Source of the DNA: Allomyces macrogynus ATCC 38327
Taxonomy: Eukaryota; Blastocladiomycota; Blastocladiomycetes; Blastocladiales; Blastocladiaceae
Length of the DNA: 19,394 nt
NCBI GenBank assembly: GCA_000151295.1
Contig: GG745353.1
Span: 709,543-728,936, forward strand
Reading direction: 5' to 3'
Below are positions 1-8,777 of this stretch, piece by piece. The notes beneath the pieces were generated by a model. The model worked only from the letters and a program-made list of their open reading frames with translations. It ran no database searches and had not been told where the DNA came from. Position 1 is the first letter of the stretch. Each line of letters opens with the position of its first letter. A program made the position numbers and the translations under genes.

Positions 1-3000
1 TCCCACTCCACCACCACCCATTGTCGCTGCGCCGCGCAAAAAACGCAAGCGCGTCTCGAGCGACGTCGACCAGCCGACCGCCGCCATGTCCCCCGCCAAA
101 CGGCCCGCCAAGACTGCCAAGTCGGCGAATTCGCGCGCGACGCTCGCCGAGACGCTCGATGCAGCCGTCGAGGACGGGGCCGAAATTGCGGCCGATACGA
201 TTGCAAAGCTCATGGACGCGCTGGCGAACGGGTCGATTCAGTTGGACGGCGACCGGGCGCGTGCGCTTGCGACCATGTGTCTGGAACGCGTCGCGCGCGT
301 CGAGGACGCGGATTTCTTGGCAATGGTCGGGCAGATGCTCGCCGAGCGCGCCGCGGCGCGCGACCGGGAGAACAGCGACGACGACGAGGACGGCGAGACC
401 CCGCGCTCCATGTCGACGGTGCACGTGTTTGACCGCATCACGGTCGGACTCGAGGCGAGCATGGTTGTCGTCCTCATGTTCCACGCGCACCCGGACGCCG
501 CGTCCGAAGAAGCTCTCTTGCTCGTCGCAAACACGTTCAAGAACCACGTCAAGGGGTCGCTCGTGCCGATTTTCGAGGCGCGCGAGCGACTGCACGACGG
601 CGCGACCGACCGCGCGCCCAGTATTACCAATGGCCGGCTTACAAGCTTACCCGTGCAAGCGCTCACCGACACGCCGCATTTCGACAAGCGGTTCCAGAAA
701 CTGCTCTACCTGCTGTGCACACTCATGACGCGATTGCGCGACCTGGTCGTGGCCCATCCGCGGCACGCGGCGAGCGACGCGGTCGCGATCGCGTTGGCGT
801 ACGGGTCGCTCGCGCCGCTGTTTACGCAAGGTGCCGCGGATAACGTCCTGCAAATGCGCGGGCTCGAACTGCTCTGTGCGATTGCCGCGCGGAAACCCGA
901 ACTACGCACGGGAATCGTCGACGAGCTCGTGAGCAACTTGATCAAGAGCACCGACGCGTCGGGACCGACCAAGAAGTTACCGAGGCGGTATAAACTGCCG
1001 TCGGGGAAAGCCATCATGACCATCTCGGCGCTGCTCATGCACCTCGTCCAGGCGTGTGTTCCGGAACCGCCCACCGCCGCGGGGTCGACGACCGCGCGCG
1101 CGGTGGTGCCCGATGACGAGGCGCCTGCACCGGTCATGGAACAGTGCTGCGCGATGGCCGCGCACATGGTCAAGTACCTCCTGGCGCGAGCGACCAAAAA
1201 GTCCAAGGCCACGGCGACGACCGAGGCCGAGTACGTGCACTTGCTACGCGGGATCTTTGATGATGTGCTCACGGTCTTGCCGGCGCCCGAGTTCCCGTCG
1301 GCCGAACTGTTTGCGCGCGTCACGATGCAGTTGATGTTGGGCGTCATGGAGGACGAGGGGACTGCAGATGCCGCCGTCAAGGCGCTCGCCATGGATGTGT
1401 TTTCGAGCCTGTTGTGCCGTACGCGGCAGAGTCATGCAAAGTACGCTGACGTGGTTGTTGGAGACGAGGAGATTGCGCAGGCACAGGCGGCGACGTACGC
1501 GTACCTCGCTGCAGGGGCCAAGACAGATGTCGGGCTCGCTGCCGCGCAGTGGTACCTCGTCACCGAGTGGCGCGCGATGGCGGCGGCGGCAGCCGCGACG
1601 GCCGCGGCCACGGGCAAAAAGGGCACGGGCGTTGCGATGCTCGACGACTCGGACTCCGAGGACGAGCACGGCGGTCCCCCAAAGGCACCCGTCACCGACA
1701 CGTCGCCGCTCGCGTGGGAGTCGCAGTCGCTGCCCGAAAACGTCGACCGCGCCGAGTGCATCGAGTGCATGGAGCTGCTGCTCGCCAAGTGCGCGCTGCT
1801 CCTGCGACACACCGACCCGCTGCTCGCGCGCGTCCTGCGGTGGTTCGAGGCCAAGGAAGTCGCCGTGCGCAGCCGCGCCGTCAAGGTCCTCTCGCAGGTC
1901 GTGCAGGTCGACGCGTCGCTCATGAACCTCGCCGCCGTCCAGGCCGCGCTCGCCGCACGACTCCACGACCCGTCGCCGTCGGTGCGCGATAGTGTCCTTG
2001 AAACGGTTGGGAAATGGATGTTGTCGGCGCCAGCGCAGGGGACCGCAGGCGTGGCCTACCTCGAAGTGCTGCTCGAGCGCGTGCACGATACGGCGCTGTC
2101 GGTGCGCAAGCGCGCGATTCGCACGCTCGGGCACTTGGCGCCGAGGATTGGGGTCGATGAGCGGGATCGACTCGCGACGCGCGTGTTTGGCCGGTTGCGC
2201 GACGACGAGGATACCGTCTCGGAACTCGCGAAGAAAGTGTTGCTCGATGTCGTCATGCCGTACCTGAGTGTGCTCGCTACCGCAGCAGCTTCGTTGGCGG
2301 CAGGCACGACGAGCGTGCTGGTCACGGGGCCTATCACGGACCAGGCCGCGGGCAACTTGCACGCGCATGAGGCCGTGAGTACCTACAAGTCGTTCACGGA
2401 CCCGCTGCGCATGGAGTTGCAGGCGCAGGCGCTCGTGTTTGCCGGACTCGCGAAATGGATCCCGGCTGCGGCGGTCGCTGAGTTTCTTGGGCAGCTGTCT
2501 GATGACGACCTGAAGGGCCGCCCGCTCGCGCTCCTTGTCGTGGCGCTGTTTTACCAAGTGCAGACGAGCGGGGTGGCCGTTGACCAAACGACGACTGCCG
2601 GCGCCGCCGCGACCGAGCCGTTCATGAACGCATTGCGTGCGCTCGGCGTGGTCGCGCGTGCGCGACCGGACCTGATCACGGGCGACATGCTCGCGCAGGC
2701 CGCCAAGTACTTGGCGATGCCGCCCACGGCCACAGTCACGAACGCAGCCCCGGCGCAGACCGAGGTCCATCTCGTGCAGCACCTAGCCCTCGCATTGTTC
2801 CGCGACGCACTCGACGGTGACGGCGGGCGGATCGAGATTGCGATCCCGGCGCACACGCTGCAGGACGCGGAAATCGCAGTGTGTCGGATTCTGCAGTGGG
2901 GCGCGCACATCAACGTGCGCGACTCGGTCGCGGTCCTGTGCATGGTCGCGCGCCGGATCAAGGCCAGTGGCAATACCGCGGGGCCCGACCGCGTCGCCAA

Positions 3001-5138
3001 GCTGCTCACGTCGTCTGTGACCCAACTTGCCGTCTGCCGCACGTCGCTGCAGGGATCGGACCCGCCGCGGCTGCCGCCCAAGATGCGCGAAGACCACGTG
3101 CGCCGGCTCGCCGTGATTCTCGGGTCGATGGCCCAGTACGGCGCGCTGCCAGCCCCGCCGGCAGAGGGATCTCCGGAAACGGTGTTTGCCCTGCTGCACT
3201 TCTTTTGCTCGGCCGAGTGCGGGCTCATGGAGGCGACGCGCGCGGTCGCGTTACAGGCGATAGGGTACATGGTGCTGCAGTACAGCAAGCTGTTCTTGCA
3301 GCCGCCGATGTTGCGGTTGATCAAGGGCGCGCTGGATGAGAAGGACAAGGCGCCCAAGTTGGCCGAGGTGGTCATGGAGATGCTCGTGCAGTTTATGGCG
3401 AAGGATGATGCGCGGGCCGCGCAGAAGCTCAAGAGCAGTGCGTGTTGTTGGTTGGAGCGGTTGCGGTGGACGTTGGCTCACTCCGATGTCGGGTTGGTGT
3501 GTAGATGGCGAGACGTTTGACCGGCAAGCGTTTCTCGGAACGACCATGGATTTCGCGACGGCTGGGTGCGTTCTTCTATTGACTCTCGTGCCGCTGTGAT
3601 CATTGCTGACTCCAACTCTGCGTTCCTCGCACAGTATTTCCGAGTCACTCGCGCAATCGCTCGTCACCGAAATCACGGCCTGCGCGCTCGTCCCGCCGCG
3701 CGACCCGTACCTGCGTCTCGCCGAACTCGCGCAGGACGTGATAGGATACATTGCCAGCAACCGGCTCGCCCATCCGAAGTTTGTCATGCCCGCGGTCGTC
3801 GCGCTCTCGGCGTCGCCACACGCTCCCCTCGCCTCGCGTGCGCGCGCACACCACCTCAAGCTGCACACGCAGCACCAGTCGGTCATTTACGACGCGAACC
3901 GCGACGCCCTGCTCGCTGCGTACAAGTACCAGGCCGCTTGCCAGGGCACCGACGCGCCTGTCGGTTTCCTGCCGGTCACGGAAGTGGAACCCGTGCCCAT
4001 GGCCATGCTGCACGCGTTTTACGCGGTCGTGCAGTCGGCCAAGCGCGATCGGCGTGCTGTACTGCTGCTGCTCACGCGCATCTTTGATATGAGCCCCAAG
4101 GCGTTTGCGGCGGCACGGCGCGCACAAAAGGCCGGTGGTGCCGCCGCCGCGACGGCGGTGCCCGAATTGGGCCATCCGGCGTGCGCGCAGACGGTCGGGC
4201 TCGCGCAGTGGGTCGCCGACAACTTGGCGACACTGCCGTACAAGCACGAAGACGAGGTGCTTTCGGTCATCCAGGCGATCAACCAGGTGGTCGCCGGGAT
4301 CGGGCTCACCATCAAGCACGACCTCGAGCGGCACGTCGACGACCAAAGCGACGAACAAGGCGAGAACGAGACTGATTGGGACACACCGACACTCGCACGC
4401 GCCGCGCTGTGCATGGGCGTCGCTCTCGCGACCAAGGCGCACCTCGTCCGCGCCTACCGGCTGTCGGCCGCCAAGATTCGCAACTTCCAGGGCGGGGCCG
4501 AGTCGGGCGGTGGCGGTGCCAGCCGGACTACAGCCGCCGCTGCGGCGCGGACTGCCGCGCGCACCGTCGTCAAGCGCGACGACCACGTGGCCACACAGTA
4601 CGCGAGCGCGCTACCTGCGGACGTCGTGCGGTTGCTGAGCGCGGACGAGATTGACGAGGTCGCGCATGCACAGCTCGCATGTGCCGCGCTCGCGTTCCTG
4701 AATGCGCGAATTGACGGGGATCCGGGGATTACTCAGCACGAGGCCGTACCCGACGGTGACGAAGACGACGAGGACGAGGCCATGGACGTGGACGTCGACG
4801 TGTCGTCGGACCAGCCCACGTCGGACGCGCCGCGCGCGGCACATGTCGATGTGCCCCCCGTGATCGAGGCCATGTTGAACCCGGGGAAGCCGCCCGCGCG
4901 CGCAGCACCGACGCGAAGGGGAGGCGCCGCCAAGGGAAGTAGAGGAGGCGGGCGTGGAGGTGCGGCCGCAGTTGTAGGCCCACCGAAACCCAAACGGGTC
5001 GCCAAGGCACGCGCGAAGCGCGTGGTCGAGTCGGAGACGAGCGAGCCGGACTCGGACTCCGAGCCGGTGCGGGCGCCGCCACGAAAGGCGCCGGCAGGAG
5101 CGAGCAAGGGGGCGCGGGTGCGCAAGTCGGGCGGGTGA
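1..5138 (+). CDS. SCC2: Cohesin loader subunit SCC2/NIPBL (5'-partial, 3 exons)
   Basis: Encodes the HEAT-repeat subunit that, with SCC4/MAU2, loads cohesin on chromosomes in the nucleus. The frame is already open at base 2, upstream of the ATG at 86, and encodes an SV40-like nuclear signal (PRKKRKRV, bases 32-55), so the true start lies outside the window. Splicing at 3438-3504 and 3566-3634 gives 1666 residues in one frame. The diagnostic HEAT core is at about residues 615-757, with the SVRD and SVRKRAI signatures that NIPBL/Mis4 proteins carry in adjacent repeats. The conserved C-terminal domain spans about residues 1050-1400, including GGISESLAQ just after intron 2. The tail has an acidic run (about 1535-1560) and a Lys/Arg-rich end. 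The size fits fungal SCC2. Family recognition is by motif from memory; the splicing is inferred but phase-consistent. Confidence 0.9.
3438..3504 (+). other. SCC2 intron 1 (67 nt)
   Basis: GTGCGT donor and GTGTAG acceptor. The exon ends after the first base of a codon, and the next exon resumes with GETFDRQ. Without splicing the frame stops at 3518-3520, before the conserved C-terminal domain. Confidence 0.8.
3566..3634 (+). other. SCC2 intron 2 (69 nt)
   Basis: GTGCGT donor, GCTGACT branch-like site and CGCACAG acceptor. It splits a glycine codon at phase 2 and joins to ISESLAQSL. It removes the TGA at 3597-3599 that would otherwise end this frame. Confidence 0.85.
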
Positions 5139-5751
5139 TTCGAAAGGCGGGGAGACTCGGTTGGAGCCGCGGCGCATTAATTTATTGAGCTTGATCGATC
5201 GTCCTGATGGTGGGTATTGATGAGCTGTGCTTTGAGGAGGTGGAAGTTGCTGGGCGACATTCACACGTGATCGCGTTTTTGTCCAGGCGTGTCTCCCTCG
5301 CTTTGCTCATTTCCGGCCCCGCCAACGATCATGGCGCGCACCAGGCCTCTTTGATCCGTGTCGGCAGCTAAGCACGCTGGAACGCGGCACCGTGAACGGG
5401 CGCGACCAGCGAGCAGGTACGCCGCCATGGCCACGACACCAGGCCCCTTCGCCTTGATGCTCTCCGTCCGGCAGTCGTCACACCACAGATCTGGTCTCTC
5501 GTCTCAGTGCGCGCCGCAACGCCGCTCCAGCCCCGGCCCCACCCCCGTGCTGAAAACCGATCGCGACCAGCTCCCCGGCGCCGCCCCCGTCTGCACCGCC
5601 GTGTCATCGCCCACAACACTCGCGTGGGCGCCGACACCGAATTGATCGCGCTCACCCCCCTTTTCTCGAGCCCCGCGCTTGATCGACAGCCGAGTTCCCC
5701 TGATCCGCCGCTGTTCGCCGCTCTATCGTCTGCCTGCGCCTAGCCGCGACC
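5139..5751. other. Intergenic region and 5' leader between SCC2 and the next gene
   Basis: The first ~290 bases after the SCC2 stop are the 3' flank, with an AT-rich patch near 5177-5185. No gene is supported here. The right half is C-rich and probably holds the promoter and leader of the gene starting at 5752. An ATG at 5427 in a good context (gccgccATGg) opens a 72-codon frame ending at 5645. Its low-complexity product suggests an upstream ORF or chance, not a protein gene. Confidence 0.5.
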
Positions 5752-7217
5752 ATGTCGCCGCCCGTTGCTACACAGCACCACATCAACGGCTCGTCCGCGG
5801 CCCCAAGCGGTGGCGCGGTGCCCGGCCCGACCGCCGCGTGGATTGGGCCCAAGGAAAAAGAGCTCCTGAAGTCGGCCAAGCGCAAGCTCAAGGAACTCGC
5901 TACGGCCATGGCCACCGCGGCATCAGCGCCCAACTCGGCCACTTCCTCGCACCACGGGTCCGGAACTTCGAGTCCCATCCTCCCGATTCTCTCGTCCGAC
6001 GAGCAGCACGAGCAAGTACAGGCGCACCTGCGCCCGCTGGTCGCCGAGTACGCCGCGCTGCGGAAGCCGTGCCCGGCGACACTCTCGCGGCCCTCGGGCT
6101 GTACATGGTTCCGCGCGAACGCTGTGCCGCCGTTGCCGTTCTCGCGGCGGTCGTGCACCGCGGCCCGCACCCGGTCGCGACCGAGGCCAACGCCTACGCG
6201 TACGCGGTCGCCGCGCTCGTCGTGACCACCTTGCTCGGGGAAGACAAGTGCTGGAAGGCAGCGAGCGCCGTCTTGACGACGGCATGGAAGCATATCACCA
6301 ACTGCACGGCCCTGCAGGACCGCCGCCGTGAAGACCGACACGCACGCCTGTTCGACGTCTACCTCGTGCTCCTCGCGCGGCACGCGCTGTTCGAGGCCAA
6401 CGACCCGGAACGCGCATTGCGGCACTTGTCGCACATGACTGCGCACAAGCTCGTTCTCGACGAACAGACCTACGCGGTCGTGGCCCTGCTCAAGGCCCTC
6501 GCACAGCTCGACGCGGGGAACGCGACCGAGGCGCTCGCAACCCTGCAGCGGCGCATGTACCAGGAAGCCGCACTCCACGAGCTCGGGACTGTGCGGTCTG
6601 CGCTCGAAGTCCGTGGCAGTTCCGTCCTGAAAGGCCCCACGGCCGCGTCTGGCAGCGGCGGTGGAGCGCGCCGGCACAGCACGACCGTCGCACACACGTC
6701 GGCGCACCTCGCCGACCCGGTCCAATCGCGTCGCGCGTCCGTGTCCGTCCCCGCCGCCTCCCACGCGGCGGCCCACGGCGACACTGTCCTAGACGTGATC
6801 GCCGACGGGTCCCCCCGCATCGGTGCCGGCGGGCAAGTGTTCCCTGTGGCCCCCGCCGTCTCCCCCGCAGCCGCCGCGTCCCACCACCCGGCGCCCGCGT
6901 CGCGCGTGTCGGGGACGACATTGGCGCAACGGCTCGATCGGGTCCCACGCACGGTCATGCACCTGTGCCATGACTTGATGCTGCACGTGTGTGCCGTGAA
7001 CTTGCGCGAGACGATGTTGCCGGACGCGGAGCGCGTGTTTGCCGAGTACTCTGCGGATTACCCGCGCGGTGGGTCGCTCGATGCGTTCACGCGCGAGTAC
7101 CTTGTGCCGGGGAAGGCGGTCACGAATGCGGGCGTGTATTTGCGTGGGTGGACGCTGGATGCGTTGCATTTGAGTGTGTTCACGCGCGATGTGAAGGTTG
7201 TCGGAGCGACGTCGTGA
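5752..7217 (+). CDS. Unrecognised alpha-helical (TPR-like) protein with one apparent frameshift
   Basis: I do not recognise this protein. The start is the ATG at 5752 in a strong context (gcgaccATGt). The N-terminus is Ser/Ala/His-rich, then a basic helix (PKEKELLKSAKRKLKE, near residue 35), then a helical region. Near 6059 the reading must move by one base: the upstream frame gives LRPLVAEYAAL, and the other frame continues with EAVPGDTLAALGLYMV and stays coding-like to the TGA at 7217. One missing base in ctgcgg (expected ctggcgg) repairs it and gives about 488 residues. The middle (bases 6100-6600) is Ala/Leu-rich helix pairs resembling tetratricopeptide or similar repeats. A low-complexity linker rich in Ser, Ala and His follows (6600-6900), then a final helical segment. 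A downstream start at 6105 in the second frame is possible but would lose the well-formed N-terminus. Confidence 0.6.
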
Positions 7218-7344
7218 AGTGGTGAGGGATGAGGTGTCTGGTGACGGCGGGACTCTGGGGGCTCTAGGCCTAACGGTGGTGGAGGAGGGTAATGAAATAG
7301 AGGGACGAGTGCGATCGTCCCCACCGAATCGTGAATGAATGTGG

Positions 7345-7371
7345 ATTTTCGCTGATCCTCTTGATCAATGC
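7345..7371 (+). repeat. Imperfect direct repeat, copy 1
   Basis: Begins attttcgctgatc and ends ttgatcaatgcc. It matches 7553-7579, with differences confined to a few central bases. Copies are ~208 bases apart. Confidence 0.6.
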
Positions 7372-7552
7372 CGCAAGAGTCGCTGAGAATCGCTGCCAGT
7401 CATTTTCTTGTGCGTGACGCGCGGGTCGTGGGGATCAGGTCAAGAAGCGGGGCGAGTAGTGTGACTGACTGGCGGCCACACTTTGACTTGGAGCCTGGCG
7501 GTGGTGGCTGCACCGTGCACACCTTGCCCGATCTTGACTTCAGCCACTTGTA

Positions 7553-7579
7553 TTTTCGCTGATCTGATTGATCAATGCC
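7553..7579 (+). repeat. Imperfect direct repeat, copy 2
   Basis: Second copy of the unit at 7345-7371, starting attttcgctgatc and ending ttgatcaatgcc. It lies 33 bases past the VMA10 stop, in that gene's 3' flank. Confidence 0.6.
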
Positions 7580-7611
7580 ATGGGGAAATGCCGGCCGTCA
7601 CTTCTCCACTC

Positions 7612-8271
7612 CTACTCCCGCGCTGCTGCAACGCCGGCGGGCCGCGCGTTGACGTGCAGCGTGGGCTTGACAGTCGTGACGGCGCGCATAAGCATGGCAA
7701 CAACTTCGTCGCGGCCCTTGGCAAAATCGGTCTTAGTCTGCTCGAGCTTGGCCTCGGTCTCCTGGTCGACCTTGACCGTGCTCGATTCCGAGTGGCCGGC
7801 GTACTAGAGACAAAGAGGCAGTGAGCAAAGGGCGCTCGGAAAACAGGGCATCGAGGTCAAGGGTGTGCACGCGCCTCCTTCTCAAACTTGGTGTATTCGA
7901 GCACCTTCTGCTGCTTGAGCGCAGCAATGTCCTTTTCGGCCTCCTTGCGCGCCTCTTTCAAGCGCTCGACGCGGTCTGTGGCACGCGGTCCCGATGTGAG
8001 AAACGGGAGCGAGATGAGCCGGTCCGACAAGAACGCGTAACGTACACATGCGCGCCTTCTGCACAATCTTGCTCGCCTCCTTTTCGGCCTCGAGCAGCGT
8101 CTGGATCCCGGCGCTGGATGCTTGTGCGGCCTAGATATTCGTCGCGCGCGGGGAACGGAATCAGACGGCGGCGCAGCCGTCAGTCGTCTTCCTCGTAGTT
8201 TCCCATCGTCGTCGCAAAGTCCCTCGCGTCGAATTGGGCGAGCTGGGGGCCACAGATCAGAGACAGACCAT
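7612..8271 (-). CDS. VMA10: V-type proton ATPase subunit G
   Basis: Subunit G is a peripheral-stalk coiled coil that pairs with subunit E and links the V1 and Vo sectors of the vacuolar proton pump. Exons on the minus strand are 8130-8046, 7975-7875 and 7803-7612. Joined, they give a single frame with the family N-terminal signature GIQTLLEAEKEASKIVQKAR, then YRVERLKEARKEAEKDI, and the C-terminal AVTTVKPTLHVN. Charged helix covers most of the chain. Intron 8045-7976 has GTACGT and CACAG ends. Intron 7874-7804 has a GC donor (GCGCGT) and CTCTAG acceptor. Exon 8130 has no ATG and is preceded by a stop, so the start lies upstream. An ATG at 8271-8269 directly followed by GT would splice in phase, giving 126 residues, close to the family's usual ~115-120. 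Placing the start is the weak part; family identity is strong. Confidence 0.88.
7804..7874 (-). other. VMA10 GC-AG intron (71 nt)
   Basis: The donor reads GAG|GCGCGT and the acceptor CTCTAG|TAC. Only this boundary joins FEKE to YAGHSE in frame without inserting residues. The nearby GT (gtgcac) gives the wrong phase. The donor looks like the GTGCGT seen elsewhere in the window with T changed to C. Confidence 0.7.
7976..8045 (-). other. VMA10 intron (70 nt)
   Basis: GTACGT donor and CACAG acceptor. It splits the tyrosine codon of KARMY|RVERLK at phase 1, matching the conserved KAR-x-YR motif of subunit G. Confidence 0.85.
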
Positions 8272-8406
8272 AGTGCTGATGTGAATGAACGAAGTGCAGC
8301 GAGTTGGGAACGATAGTCGGCCGAATGGGGCCGGTGATCTTACTGGCCGAACTTTCTGGTGCAAACTGCTTGCGACGCGTCTGGACATGGAAGCAACATC
8401 GGCCAT
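8180..8406 (-). CDS. Possible 41-residue spliced ORF upstream of VMA10 (mini-gene or alternative exon)
   Basis: Two 63-nt blocks join in frame: 8406-8344 (ATG in context cgcATGg, beginning MADVASMSRR) and 8242-8180 (LAQFDARDFATTMG then NYEEDD and TGA). The intron between them, 8343-8243, has a good GTAAGA donor and a CCCCCAG acceptor. I do not recognise the product. The same donor is also in phase with the VMA10 exon at 8130, so this could be a separate small gene, the first exon of VMA10, or an alternative exon that ends translation early. No TATA box was found for it. Low certainty. Confidence 0.35.
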
Positions 8407-8777
8407 GCGTAAATCATGCGTTGCACGGTGCGAGACAAACACAGCTTACATATCTCCTCGGATGCAGGGTTCGTGCGTTTTTGAGAAAAAGTTCAAAAAA
8501 GAAAACCCAGCCGGCGAGTCACTTGTGGCAAGGAATGGTGAAGAGAAAGAAAATAATGGAGGGCGCTTTGCTGGGTTGCAAACGTCTTTGATCTCGTCCT
8601 GGCCGTGAACCAAGGCGCTGCGCTCTTTGCCACGACGATTTCGCGCGAAAAGTAGAAACCACTCAAGAAAAGATCACGGCTCAATGATAAGACCAATTTG
8701 AACTGGCCGGTGAGGCCCCGCTCTCTGCCCGACGGGCTTGACCAACTGACCTGATCCCGCACCTTCTGACCGTCACA
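8407..8777. promoter_or_regulatory. Divergent promoter region between VMA10 side and F-box/LRR gene
   Basis: About 370 bases separate the divergent starts at 8406 (-) and 8778 (+). The region is less GC-rich than its flanks and has purine runs on the plus strand (8488-8506 and 8540-8560), i.e. pyrimidine tracts for the minus-strand gene. No clear TATA box. It holds the palindrome at 8639-8650. Confidence 0.5.
8639..8650. promoter_or_regulatory. Perfect 12-bp palindrome matching an E2F-type site
   Basis: tttcgcgcgaaa reads identically on both strands and contains the E2F/DP core TTTCGCGC in each orientation. It lies 128 bases upstream of the F-box/LRR start codon. Early-diverging fungi are known to retain E2F-type regulators. 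Binding here is inference. Confidence 0.45.

Larger units (their letters stand above)
7218..7611. other. Intergenic region between convergent genes
   Basis: About 390 bases between the stop of the helical-protein gene (+) and the stop of VMA10 (-), so it carries both 3' flanks. No convincing ORF. Its one notable structure is a ~27-base imperfect direct repeat, annotated separately. Confidence 0.5.

Noticed and set aside
1244..2782. 512-codon minus-strand ORF antisense to SCC2
   Set aside because: It relies on a non-ATG start or incidental openness, is Arg/His-rich low-information protein, and shadows GC-rich SCC2 codons whose product is clearly recognisable on the plus strand.
5652..6776. 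374-codon minus-strand ORF over the helical-protein gene
   Set aside because: Gly/Arg/Val-rich composition typical of the antisense of a GC-rich gene; no motif and no splice or start context.
5679..7217. Single 512-codon plus-strand ORF as the full gene
   Set aside because: Its start is TTG, and the part before about 6060 is Arg-rich shadow sequence. The overlapping frame from the ATG at 5752 is better coding, so a frame change near 6059 is the better explanation.
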